DNA of 64,000 nt from Silene latifolia (taxonomy: Eukaryota; Streptophyta; Magnoliopsida; Caryophyllales; Caryophyllaceae): NCBI RefSeq assembly GCF_048544455.1, contig NC_133534.1, positions 119,312,269 through 119,376,268 of the forward strand, in the 5' to 3' direction. A program made the position numbers and the translations under genes. Shown here piece by piece: positions 1 through 10,630 of this stretch (within the stretch, counting starts at the first letter, position 1; each line of letters begins with the position of its first letter). The notes under the pieces were generated by a model. The model was not told the DNA's origin, did no database searches, and saw only the letters and a list, made by a program, of their open reading frames with translations.

Positions 1-1757
1 ATAACTCAAAACCCGGACAACCCAGCCATACCGATCCCCGGTAGACTATATACATCGACCGTAGCCGATCCGCCATTTCTTGTTGAGGACACCAGGGCAA
101 GTCCTGCAGAACCCGCCTGGGCCTTATCACAACCTCATCATCACCACACCATATCACATCATCATCCTCCACCTCCAATGCACATGAAATGCTCAACAGT
201 AATCAATGCAACTTAATATGTATACCAGTGAATGAAATCATGCCAGCTATCAAAATGATGAGATAACATAGTCAACACGAACAGTTCAGTCCACCACACT
301 CCAGTATAAGAAACATAACATAATCACAACCACGAACAAGTCAACGATCACAGCTTGGTCACATGGAACACAACAATCAACACAATTTAACAACACCGGT
401 AAGTCAAGTGTATTTCCCTACCTCAGAACTGCAGTCAAATAGTCGGAAGCTCGGTGATAATCCACAATAACTCGCCCTCTGAAAGATAATGAAATGATAA
501 CCAATTACTTAACTATTCCCGTTCCCAAAATAGAAGTTACTAAAAATAGAATTTCTTAAAATAGAAACTTTCCCGATATAGTAACTTTTCTCTTTTAACA
601 AACCCGACTCAAAACCCGTCTCTAATTATATTAAATGGTTCGGGAATTAAATTAACTAAATTATTTAATTGACTCGGGAATTGAATTAATTACTTAAGGA
701 TACGACCAATTAACGAATTATAACGATTAAACTATAGAAAAAAACCCGTTTCAAAACTAAAAACAACCCGACATCAACACCACCCCTTCACACGCACTCA
801 CCCGCCACCACAGGCCACCACGAGGCCGTGTCAACCACCAGCCCCAACACCCACTCTGACCCAACCACCAACAAACACCCCCACTGGGGTCGACTCCCGC
901 CGGCGAGCCCAACCATGGCCGTCTTTTGGCCTGGTTCAAAGCCGTGCCTCACCACCGTCCCATTTTCTCCCTTTACCACCACCGCAGCTAACAACCACCA
1001 CCTGCCAACTCACCACTGTCCTGCTCTCCGTCAACCCGTGAACCCAGACGTCATGGCACCACCATTTCGACCTCCCCCGAGTCCACGGTGGTGCCACCCC
1101 AACATAGTCGTGTAAACCGCCTGAAAACCCATATTATAAACCCGTCTGAAAGTCTCTGTCGACAAAGCCCCCTGCCGCCATTTCCACCGCCTAACACCCA
1201 CCTAACCACCACCAAAAGGGGCGACTCAGACCACCTATTACCAATACCCCGACACCAACCACCCATATCCCCTCCTTAAGGCACGAAACTACAACCAACA
1301 CCCACGACATAAATACAAAACAGAGGAACAAGGGGTTGAGTTCTTACCTTTTCCTGCCACCACTACCGCCGCCGGAGCCGCCTATGAATGTCGACAAACA
1401 CCCGTATCCCTTCCCTGCTGCGCCGTTAATGCCCACGCCCTCTCACTCACTCTCGAATTGCGTGAAGATGGAGATTGGTGTTGCTGAAATGAGGGTGACG
1501 GTTTGAGGGAGAGGCGTTTTGTGTTAGGGTAGATTTAGGTTAAACTTAGGTTAAATGGTTAATTGGGTCATGGGTAATTAATTCTGGGTAAATGGGTAAA
1601 CGTCATGGTCCGCGTGGTTTGGTAAACGAATTGGTTAACGGGACTTCGTTCAGGTAAACCCGTCTTAACAAGCTTACGAATAACTTAACCCTACGATATC
1701 AATACGACCAGACAATTACTCGACTCGATAAACAATATAAAATACGGGGTATTACAC
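1..1757 (-). mobile_element. Ty3/gypsy-type LTR, minus strand, cut by window edge (G0)
   Basis: The right boundary reads ggggtattaca on the plus strand, so the minus strand begins TGTAATACCCCG, the usual start of many plant gypsy LTRs. The base context to the right (minus strand CTAACAAAG) is not a polypurine tract. This is therefore the outer end of a 5' or solo LTR inserted in the neighbouring gypsy sequence, with the rest beyond position 1. It is a different family from the LTR at 3019-4311. Short open frames inside it are low-complexity proline/threonine-rich or shadow frames and are not called. On the minus strand a pyrimidine-rich leader-like stretch (about 1540-1340) is followed by AAAAGGTAAGAA, which looks like a splice donor. 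That last point is weak. Confidence 0.7.
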
Positions 1758-1920
1758 TTTGTTAGACTTGTATTGTTGGCCATAAGGCTGGATTTGATAC
1801 TTTGACTTGTGGCAGGATGTTAGAAGTCGGGGGAGTCGTCCCGACTCGACCTTTATGTGACAAAGATGTGCATGTACGTGATTTACGACAGGTTTTATAA
1901 AACACCTTGACCTGTAGGTA

Positions 1921-2067
1921 CTCGACAGAGTACCTCGTACTCTATCGAGTAGCTGCAGGAGGGAAGGAGGAAAAAGTTTCTGACCTGTAGGCCACTCGAT
2001 CGAGTAGCCAAGACACTCGATCGAGTAGCATGGCACTCGATCGAGTATCGCTAGTTACTCGATCGAG
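1921..2067 (+). repeat. Array of CTCGATCGAG palindromes in the G1 3' internal region
   Basis: There are four perfect CTCGATCGAG sites at 1995, 2016, 2036 and 2058 (spacings 21, 20, 22) and two degenerate ones (ctcgacagag at 1921, ctctatcgag at 1940). The spacing is close to two turns of B-DNA. The sequence between sites is not repeated. The same word recurs in the G1 LTR and in the unrelated element E2. Confidence 0.85.
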
Positions 2068-2402
2068 TAGCACTGTTACATGAGGTTTTCGAAAATTTAA
2101 AATGTTCAATTGTTTTATAACGGCAAGTTTAATGTTTAATGTGGTTATTAATGCGTGGTAACACCTTTGAACCGTCAAATTCATATGTTGGAAGTCGTGC
2201 TTAAAGTTTATAAGCGTATTTGTCACAGCTAGTGAAGCAGCGATAGTTTCTTGTACTTTAATGTCGCTAACTAGTCCGGTGGTTAGTGTATAATTGCTAA
2301 TTTGACGAGTTCGTGCTTAACGAGTAATCTCCGCGATAGATAACATGTTTAACCCATGTCATGAATCAAATAATAAGTAATATGCTTGGTAATTTGGGTG
2401 GT

Positions 2403-2438
2403 GAACTTCGGGGACGAAGTTCCTTTTTAGAGGGGAAG
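2403..2438 (+). repeat. First copy of a hairpin plus polypurine block in G1
   Basis: GAACTTC-GGGGAC-GAAGTTC (2403-2422) is a 7-bp inverted repeat with a 6-nt loop. It is followed by a purine run (agaggggaag, 2429-2438) and then agtaatgtcgcg. The block is repeated at 2981-3016 directly before the LTR, so this copy looks like a ghost of an older LTR junction or a duplicated 3' end. Confidence 0.7.
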
Positions 2439-2980
2439 AGTAATGTCGCGAAATAAAAAGGTTGCTTTTGAATAATGTTTTGCTTGTTTATAACGTTGTT
2501 GGTAGCTGTTTATAATGTTCCGCTTTTGAATTATGTTCTGCTTTAGTATAACGAATTACTTTAGTTCTTTAAAGTGAATGTGGTTGTATGTTCCAAGAAA
2601 CGGTCATGGAAAAAAAAAAATAGTTATAGTGCGATGAATCGCATTTGAATCACGTTGCCAAATAACATGGTGGCATTAGTTGTATCACATGAAAGTGGAT
2701 ATGAGACATGTGCTAGATTGATAGTTTGATAGTTGTTACTGTGTGTTGGGTGATCGTGAGTGGCGATTCGCATTGCGAGTCAGATGTTTTATATATATAT
2801 ATATAGAATAACGGTTGACGGTGGTGACGCTTGCATGACAGTAGTAAGAATCGATATGTATAAATGTGGACGGTGATGATGATGACATGGGGGGGGGATG
2901 ATATTTCCAAGAGATAATGGTTAGACCGGGAAGGTTGGTGAGATGGTGTGGTTCCGTGTCATGAGCGGGAGAGATGAGTT

Positions 2981-3016
2981 GAACTTCGGGGACGAAGTTC
3001 TTTTTAAGGAGGGAAG
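2981..3016 (+). promoter_or_regulatory. Hairpin and polypurine tract before the G1 3' LTR
   Basis: The same GAACTTC/GAAGTTC hairpin (2981-3000) is followed five bases later by aaggagggaag (3006-3016). Two more bases (ac) precede the LTR start TG at 3019. The position and purine content are those of the plus-strand primer of LTR retroelements. Confidence 0.8.
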
Positions 3017-3018
3017 AC

Positions 3019-4311
3019 TGTAATACCCGTCCTTTTAGGGACCTTTTGACCAGCGTTGATTGACCTTGGGAGCGGGAATAGTCTTAGAAGTAAGTGCTGA
3101 AGTGTCATCTTGGGGTGCGTGTTAAGAGTGGTACTCGATAGAGTAGAGGCTACTCGATCGAGTAGCTGGGTTACTCGATCAAGTAGGGGGCTACTCGATC
3201 GAGTATGTTGGGTACTCGATTGAGTACCCAGTTTTCAGCGAGGGCTTTATATCGCGTTTTGTTAAATCCGCAAATCACTTCCGCCACTTTCCTCCTATCT
3301 TTCAGTCGCCCCTTTCCCTTCCTTTCACCTCAAAACCTCCATGGAAACCTTTGTGAAGATCCTTGTGCCTTAGGGAAGCGTCTCTTGAGTCGGGTAGCGG
3401 TCTTTTGCTGAATTTCTCCCTATAGGTATGTCATAATCATCATCCGTGTCCTTGTTCTTCATAGTTAGGGTTTACTTGTTAGTAATCTAGAATTGTATTC
3501 TGGTTATAGGCGTTGCTTGATCGCTGGACATGTTATCTGTCGGCATGGATTGGTTGCGATGGCTTAAAGGTAGGTTCGCCTACTCAGTCTCTGTAGATGG
3601 TCTAGTGTGTCGGTTGTGCTGATAGTATTGTGGTTGTTTGATATGGTAATTGCATCGTGACGATTGTATTGTATGTGTGGTTGTGATCGTTGTTGATGGT
3701 TCGCGAGTCGTGGCCTCGGCTGAGTGGGGTCACTTGCGGGAGTGACTTCACGCCCTAGTTTCGCCCTTCGTGGAACCCGCCACGGAAGGGGATGTGCACA
3801 TTAATGGACAGGGTTATCGCTCGAGTTGATGAGCGGGGATTTGGTGGGTACGGCTGCGGTCCCCCACTGGCAGGACTGGTCCAGTGGACAGTCAGTGACA
3901 GAGATTGGCTGGACTATTGTGTTTGTGTGTATAAGTCTGCTAGCATCATATTGTGTTGATAGTAGTAGTCGCCTTGGTTGCGTCATGTCTCAGTACTGAC
4001 CTTGTTTGGTTGTTTGTTTGTTATGTGTCTGCCGTGATCCCTTATGGTGAGCAGTCGGTCTTAGCATGTGTTGATGTTGATGATAGCTGAAGTCCGGGCG
4101 GGGATGAGTCTTCACGAGATTTGATAGTCGTAGCAAGTAGTCTTAGAGTTGTATCTTTTATATAGCTTGTTGGTTTAAATTACTTGTAATACAATATTAT
4201 AGTTCTTTTATTGACGTTTGATTATTACTTTCCTCGGGTAACCGAGATGGTAACGCCCTTATATGCTAAGGAAGGCCTAGTTAAGGCTCCTTTGAATATG
4301 GGGGTGTTACA
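3019..4311 (+). repeat. 3' LTR of gypsy element G1
   Basis: Starts TGTAATACCCGTCC and ends GGGGTGTTACA, 1293 bp. A predicted TATA box (tttatat, 3246-3252) follows the palindrome array at 3134-3224 by about 22 bp. It is followed by a pyrimidine-rich leader and a GGTATGTC splice-donor-like sequence near 3426. The partner LTR is not in the window. If the insertion made a 5-bp duplication, the right copy is atcaa (4312-4316). Confidence 0.8.
3134..3224 (+). promoter_or_regulatory. Five phased CTCGATCGAG-type palindromes upstream of the LTR TATA box
   Basis: Sites start at 3134 (ctcgatagag), 3153 (perfect), 3174 (ctcgatcaag), 3194 (perfect) and 3215 (ctcgattgag). Spacings are 19, 21, 20 and 21 bp. 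The array ends about 22 bp before tttatat (3246-3252). A role as an enhancer or operator is inferred from position only. Confidence 0.75.
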
Positions 4312-4839
4312 ATCAACGCATAAATAAAAAATACGTCATATACAAAATCGACTTAGTAATTCATAATTACTTGTACCAAAATAATTTACCAATTATAAAT
4401 CACAACATCTTGTATTTATAATAATTTATTCATTCAGTTTAATTGCTTCCGTAAACAATAATTTCATCTAAGCAATAAAACAATTCGATTACTTAGACCG
4501 TATCTTATTTAATCAAATTACAATGAGACACGTAAATATTACTTCCAAAGTAGTCCGTCAATTTTAAGTAATTTAATTAACCCGTATCGTCATACGATCA
4601 ATTAAATAATCAATTAAGAGTGTTACCCTTTAGGTATGACCTAAGGGGATCAACTGATCACCACCGTCGCACGACAGTAATGTCAAACTCTAGTCAGCCA
4701 ATCATTACCGATATGTGTGGACCAGTTGACAATAAAATATTACTTCCCAATTGTATTCTTTAGAATGAGACTTTAAATATGAGATCATCATGATCAACAG
4801 TTGTGATCGCATTATTGTCGGAGGACACATATTCCAACA
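4312..4839 (-). repeat. 3' LTR of C1, partial
   Basis: This matches 18518-19044 closely. Its right end (attccaaca, 4839) is the minus-strand LTR start TGTTGGAATATGTGTCC. The left part is missing because G1 inserted at 4311/4312; the remaining ~740 bp must lie left of the window. Confidence 0.88.
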
Positions 4840-5528
4840 ATCTCCCACTTGTCCGCGAGAAGTGTGCGTCACCAATTCTCTTGTCCTATTACTATCTCCC
4901 ACTCAATGCAAGGTGTCTTTCAGGTCGTACTTGCAAGTGATCATATCGAGAGTGGTTTCCTCGATCTGGAGAATAACTGATTGACCGGATTTATCTACCA
5001 TAGATATCTTCCGAGCGTGGCCACGCATTTCCAGTTCATTACTCCTCGAGTGGCCCTGAGATATTGTTATAACCCTGACTAGGGGTGGACAATTCCTATC
5101 GCACTTATTCTCTTCGACTAGCCACAACCATCATAACCCAAAATATGCCCATTTGACCCCATTTACGAAGGTCGTAGTAACACAAATCAAAGTTAATCTG
5201 AAACTATGCCATCTTAGGCGAACAGTCTTTAGTATAAAGAATCGACTCATTAGAATATTATAGTAGCTCTCGCCATGACCAGGCTATATAAATTTGCCAG
5301 AACTCTATAAGCGGTCAAAAGGCCCGATAAAGTGTTCCTAACAGTCTGCCTATGTGATCGACTAGTCATTCTCATATGACTCTATGGCACTTCAACTTCC
5401 CATCAATCGCATCACACTCTAGTCACTTCGATACGTCACCTCATGTAAGTAACTATGGGCGAATACAATGCTAATCCGCGTTCACTTTAACGGGGTTCAA
5501 TTGTCTCTACAACCCGTTTGGATGTAAC
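4840..5528 (-). other. Conserved 3' non-coding block and polypurine tract of C1
   Basis: On the minus strand this 689-bp block ends in caagt/gggagat-type purines right before the LTR. It is nearly identical to 29784-30472 of C3 and 57437-58124 of C4, which have 689 and 688 bp. No reading frame is maintained across the three copies, so any conserved function would be at the DNA or RNA level. Confidence 0.8.
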
Positions 5529-6454
5529 AAAGTATAAGGTGAGTTAATAATAACTCAAACGACAAATGTTGACATCACATTCAGGTAGTCAATACCATAT
5601 TACAACCTTGTGATGCATATCGTAAGTGTGTAAACACTAGTCGATTGCAATAGAAGTTTAATATACCATGTGCCCATGTGTTCAAACTTCTTATATTGCA
5701 TTATCCTTTACATTCATGTTATCTCTCATAGCATGAACCTTACCAAGTACACATATAGGTTCCCAACCTCGGTTTGGGTTCTTTATCTTGAAATAACTTT
5801 CTGATTGTTTATCACACAACCAACGAATTTGTGGTGGATGATATAACTTGCACTGGTCAAGTGTTCTACCAACTCACAATGCACTAGGTATATGTTTTGT
5901 TGAGTTTTGCAACAATTGTCCAGATGATTAGCTTAGCACTTCTCACAAGTCCTAGCATATTAGAAAATATTAGTTTTGAGTTACTTCTTACTTCAACTAA
6001 GTATCTTTCCAAGTTTCTTATTTATCCTTTTAGCTTGAAAAGCTTAGGATTTTCATAAATCCTTACGCGTGTTCGAACTTTAATATGTGCAACCTCTTGA
6101 CACATAACAGAGTGTTCTGTCCAACACTGAAATCGCTCATCGGATTCTCCTCGAGAATTCATGACGATTCTTCGATGGCTTGCCAATGAATCATCATGCT
6201 CTTATGCATATGATTCATTATTATTGGACATGTGCATGATTATTCTAATGGCGGAAACATTAGTAACTAATAATCATGTGATCAACCATTCTTAGGTTCA
6301 ATGAACGACCATGACTTCTAATGGCAATTCCATTTTCATTGACATGAATAACCTACGTTTCTCGTTGATTTGATATGTATATCTCAATACCTATCCAACA
6401 TCTCATGATGTGATTGGATTCATCATAGTCCATTTTCATCCAGAATTGAAAACT
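5529..6454 (-). other. Decayed internal DNA of C1 (no gene)
   Basis: This corresponds to 55320-57436 of C4 without the Helitron. The C1 sequence cacat-tattaaag (read on the minus strand near 6090) shows the empty site of the C4 Helitron. Frames are broken throughout. It ends at the solo LTR, with the target duplication AAACT at 6450-6454. Confidence 0.75.
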
Positions 6455-7545
6455 TGATCGGTCCGTTTCGTGTTCACAATTAAAGGTGTGGTCGTTTGGG
6501 TCACGTCCGAATCAAAACACAATTTATAGCTTCACAAACAACTCTACAATTAGTAAAGAGGCAAGTAAAGGTCGGATCCCAAGGGACGGGTATTGAAATG
6601 AGATTTCTATTGAAACTAGTGGTGTCTTGGGGGTGTCACAAATTGGGTTGATGTAGAAGGTCACTAACTAAAATAGCAATGAAAATAAACTAGCAAGATG
6701 AATAAAAAGGGGTGTAAACAATTGATTAAAAAGCACTAGGGTGTCATGGGATCATAGGGGAATCATGGGAATTGATCATACAAACATGTTCTCAAATTAT
6801 AAGCAAGTAATTATTGTTGTGATGGATTGAGTTGGGTTATATCTTACAATCCTAGGAAAGTTTGGGTCCCGGAGCCGAATCGATTAGATTGTACAACACC
6901 TACAAGTCGACTTAATCTTCCCTACTCAACAACATGCATGGTCTAATGAGACTCGAGTTGGGTTATGTCTTACAAGTCTCATTGAAAAGACAGGAGATGG
7001 TAGTAAATGCAAGGATTCATAGGCTTAGCATTTCATCAAATATAACATGTACATGAGTTGAGATCAAAACAAGCAAGCAAATAAAACATGAAAGCATATT
7101 AATTTAAGCATGAATCATTCCCCATGTTGGTTTCCCCTAATCACCCATTAACCCTAGCTAAGAGACTGCTCACTCATTATCATGTTGATCATGCTAGCAA
7201 GGTTGTCAATCATACCAACAAAATGAAACATGATGAATAAATGAAAGTAATTAACAATAATTAAAAAGGGATTAAGAGAATTATACCTACTAATGATTCC
7301 AATAATAAAGCAAAGATAAAAGAAGTACTTGAATGCTTGATTGAGAGGTTGTCAATCTCCCAATAATAACCCAAATAATCTTCAATTACCCAAAGTTAAG
7401 GATGAATAAAAGAGAGATTAAGGAAATAAAACTTGTATTAGAACTTGATTAATTGTTGATTACAAAACTAAAGAGAGATTTGATTGATATTAACTACTCT
7501 AATTGATGATAAGAAGAACATGCTCTTCTAATTAGACTAATGAGG

Positions 7546-7553
7546 TATTTATA
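7546..7553 (-). promoter_or_regulatory. TATA box of the solo LTR
   Basis: The minus strand reads CTATAAATACC at this point, about 150 bp downstream of the palindrome array. The equivalent sequence is ctatatatacc at 33909 in E1 and ctaaaaatac at 61398 in E3. The assignment is by consensus and position. Confidence 0.6.
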
Positions 7554-7697
7554 GTGGAAATTAGGGGGATGCATTAGGGTTAACTAAGGGCTAAACTAGT
7601 AATTACACTTTTTAGATTGAGCAGGGAGGAGCCGGTATTTTCCGAAGGAAGGGCTTCTTTCTTCGTAGCTTGGAGAAGAGGAAATCGCGCTGTAGAG

Positions 7698-7865
7698 GAA
7701 TCCGGGCGGATTAGGGTCACGACGGGCGGATTCTGGCGATGGAATCCGAGCGGATTCAAGAGAATCCGGGCGGATTCTGGTGATGGAACCCGGGCGTCTT
7801 GGTGGAAAACCGCACGGATTGTGCTGGTGAAGGACGGCCGGATTGTAGACAATCCGCACGGATTG
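7698..7865 (-). promoter_or_regulatory. Eight-site CGnnCG palindrome array with exact 20/24-bp alternation
   Basis: The CGnnCG cores start at 7703, 7723, 7747, 7767, 7791, 7811, 7835 and 7855. Spacings are 20, 24, 20, 24, 20, 24 and 20 with no exception. Flanking arms are mostly aatc...gatt, with some gac...gtct. The spacers between sites do not resemble each other, so this is not a plain tandem repeat. It lies upstream of the TATA box in the transcription direction. Confidence 0.9.
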
Positions 7866-8216
7866 TGCCTCAGCAAGGCTTCTTCTTCTTTTCTTCCCTT
7901 TTCTTCATAAATTCCTTGGGGATTTCCTTGGGGACTCAAGGATCCTTTCTCAACATTGCTCATCTACTATCATATGTACAAAGGCCTTCTAATCTTGTCT
8001 CTCCTTGATGCTTGGTCATTGAATTCGATCAATTTAGTCTTGTTTTGCCATGAAAATGCAAGATTCTTACTCCTGTCCTACCAAGGGATCAAAATCTCAA
8101 AGAATATGCAAAACAAAGAACTAAAGATAATAAATGACCCAAATATGCACTAAAAAGCATGGGAACAAGGCTAATTCGGGGGCTAAATATGCGCTAATTA
8201 TGGTCACATCAAAACT

Positions 8217-9733
8217 CAAATACTTCTTTGTGAAAGAAAGTATTAGCTCGTCATTCTCAATGAGTAATGAGTTATAAACTTTTACAAGATGATTGCTCCC
8301 ACTAAATTCCATGTCTTCACATGATAATTTCCAACTCCCACTTAATTCCATATGTTTCGCAATTGACTACTCAATCGAAACATTTCAAGAATTGAAATAT
8401 ATTTTGCTTTGCCAAGTTATTAAGATAAAACCATATATCCTCCCAGCATATCGTTTCAAAATACCTATTTTGAAGAGGTTTCAATCTTAACCTTATAGAA
8501 AGAGATTTTAATCTCTAACTCATTCATTTTATAATGATGCATAGCAATGTCATTATTTAAATGTGAATTATATCTAATATACGTCCTTCTCAAACTACCC
8601 TTTTCGGAAGGAGGTTTAACCATTTCATTTTCATAATGAGGTTAAGTAATGACATTCGCGTGGTTAATACTTAACTTAGCTCTTGTGGATATCGGTATAT
8701 CATTCTTTGCAACTTTTAGTCATAAATCTTATTTATTTTCGAGGATGCAACTTTGATTCATTTAGGCTCTTAAGTAAATATCAATATTGAAACTATTGGT
8801 CAAATGTCGTTCATAAACTAGTCAAAACTCTTGTTAAGACTTTACATTAGTCATTCTTATTCCAAAACTTTCTTTTGGTCTCTTCGTGTAGTTATCTTGA
8901 GAACATATTCTTTTGATTACTTCACTTGGTCTCTTTTGTCATGTAGATTTCATCTATTCGAGACCATAGATCTCATCTATTCGTGTATAATATCTGCATA
9001 GGTATACAAATCATTCTTTCTTGCGTAGATCTCATTTACACAAGTACACAAATCTTGCTTGGTGTCCTTTGTGTCTTCATTTTCTCCTACTCTATCTTTA
9101 GAATGAATACACTAGAGATTCAAAGATAGCATATGAGGCACAAATAATGATTTTTGAAGTATAAGGAGGACTATCTAACACCCGAGGTTGACTAATTGTT
9201 TTAGATTTGATAAGTGTACTTGGTGATTGACATTCCTTAAAGAGAGTTCCTCAACTCAATATCACTTTATAATTGATCATACACAAGCCTTAAGCTTGTG
9301 GACATATAATGAATCCCATCATTATAATTGTCCCTTAGCTCATTTTAAGTGAATGATCATATGTTTCTATGAGCAAGCATATAAAGACGAATTTTTAGAA
9401 CAAGGATAAAATACGATAAAACGGGTGACTTAGGTTGAAAACCAAGCCACCATAATCCAAAATACAACAATTGTTTTAGAAAGGATCAAACATTTCCATG
9501 TCGAACACGGAAATCAAAAGGTTCTAAAAATCCAAAACATAAGTTAAAATAAGACAATAAAAAGCCAAGCTTCATGGAAGCTACTCCTAGCTTCTTGATG
9601 GTTTCTCAAGCTTGCTTTTCTTTTCCCTTGTCCTTGCTTGGTGGAGGCCCTATTTACAATAAAAAGGGGATACATTATCACAACTTTGTATCACAATACC
9701 ATAGTTGAATTAGAAACATAAAAGAAAGGATAG
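8217..9733 (-). pseudogene. Decayed pol region of C1
   Basis: This is non-coding in all frames. Minus-strand fragments such as tagtgggagcaat and tagagtgggagaaaa align with the pol gene of C3 (near 28685 and 27922) but with the reading frame gone. The same decayed sequence is present in C4 (53833-55694), so the loss predates the split of the two copies. Confidence 0.7.
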
Positions 9734-10630
9734 TCATTTACCTACTGGAGTGATCTTTCCAGCTTTAATGTCACCAAGATATTTGGAACAATTTCTTTTC
9801 CAATGTCCAACACCATTACAATAATGGCATTTATCAAGAGGACGCTTTTTGATTTTTGAAGTGCTAGCTTCATAAGTCTTAGCTTTGGTGAAAGTGGGAG
9901 CTTGGTTCTTACCCTTCTTCCCATTCTTCTTGAACTTCCCCTTGCTTTTGGTGCTTATGTTAAGCACATCCTTAGGTGGGTTAACATTTAACCCCATGTC
10001 TCTTTCGGCTTGCACAAGTAACTTGTGCAACTCTTCAAGAGACACGTCCTTGTCTTGCATGTTAAAATTCACCCGGAATTGAACATATGCCTTGACTTTG
10101 GATAAGGAGTGTAGAATCCTATCTACAATGAGTTCTTTGGGGATTTCAACCTTTTGAATCTTCAAAGTCTCGACTAGCTCCATTAATTTGAGCACATGAG
10201 GGCTAACCTTTTGGCCCTCTTTGAAGTCGAGATCGAAGAATGCCGCGGCCGCCTCATATTGGACGATCCGCGGAGTTTGTGAAAACATTGTCACAAGCTT
10301 GGAATAGATTTCATTAGCGGTGCCCATCTTAAAGGCTCTCCTTTGGAGATCCGCCTCCATCGCAAAGATCAACACATTTTTCATTGCGGCGGACTCCTTG
10401 TGGTAAGCCTCATATGCTTCCCTAGTAGCGGCACTCGACCTAGCATTAGGTTCGGGTGGAGAGGCCTCGGTGAGGTAACGAAGCTTGTCGTCACCTTGGG
10501 CGGCTAATTTGAGTTGGGCATCCCAATCGGAAAAATTTGACCCATTCTTTTCAAGTTTACAACGAACCATGAAGGATCGGAGCAATGAAGTATTAGTCTG
10601 AGGTGTGGCGTTGGTGTTTGGAGTGGCCAT
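9734..10630 (-). CDS. gag: Copia Gag (capsid/nucleocapsid) of C1, intact
   Basis: This 298-residue protein has the UBN2-type copia Gag core in its first ~200 residues and a lysine-rich linker. A complete CX2CX4HX4C zinc knuckle lies near the C-terminus (C268, C271, H276, C281, by alignment with the identical-length C4 protein). Gag of this family forms virus-like particles and binds element RNA in the cytoplasm (family knowledge). It differs from the C4 Gag at about 16 of 298 positions, many conservative, and has no stop or frameshift. It ends without running on into protease. The ATG is the first in the frame after the leader and is shared with C4. With pol destroyed and gag open in both copies, the gene may be under selection or simply young. 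Confidence 0.9.
   Translation of the reverse strand: MATPNTNATPQTNTSLLRSFMVRCKLEKNGSNFSDWDAQLKLAAQGDDKLRYLTEASPPEPNARSSAATREAYEAYHKESAAMKNVLIFAMEADLQRRAFKMGTANEIYSKLVTMFSQTPRIVQYEAAAAFFDLDFKEGQKVSPHVLKLMELVETLKIQKVEIPKELIVDRILHSLSKVKAYVQFRVNFNMQDKDVSLEELHKLLVQAERDMGLNVNPPKDVLNISTKSKGKFKKNGKKGKNQAPTFTKAKTYEASTSKIKKRPLDKCHYCNGVGHWKRNCSKYLGDIKAGKITPVGK

Larger units (their letters stand above)
1758..4311 (+). mobile_element. 3' part of a Ty3/gypsy element (G1): internal remnant plus 3' LTR
   Basis: Non-coding 3' internal DNA (1758-3018) leads into a polypurine tract (aaggagggaag, 3006-3016) and an LTR beginning TGTAATACCC and ending GTGTTACA. The sequence right of 4311 (atcaacgcat...) is the continuation of a copia LTR that also occurs uninterrupted near 18518, so G1 inserted into that LTR. 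The left part of G1, including its coding region, is cut off by the minus-strand LTR at 1757 or lies outside the window. No reading frame resembling gag or pol is visible in the part present. Confidence 0.8.
6455..8211 (-). mobile_element. Solo LTR of the Athila-like E1/E3 family
   Basis: This is a 1757-bp LTR in minus orientation, from tgatcggtccg (LTR 3' end) to ggtcacatca (LTR start TGATGTGACC). It has the same length as the E3 LTR at 60739-62495. It is flanked by AAACT on both sides (6450-6454 and 8212-8216). The empty site can be read in C4 near 55330 as gagttttcaattctgg. No internal sequence accompanies it, so it most likely arose by LTR-LTR recombination. It holds the most regular palindrome array of the window (7698-7865). 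Short frames across it are not genes. Confidence 0.95.

Noticed and set aside
757..1279. Several overlapping 60-95-codon frames on both strands
   Set aside because: They are low-complexity Pro/Thr/His frames in a C/A-rich LTR stretch. There are no motifs, and several overlap in all frames.
7580..7963. 127-codon frame and companions across the palindrome array
   Set aside because: Frames are open on both strands because the CG-rich sites lack stops. The E1 and E3 copies do not keep the same protein.
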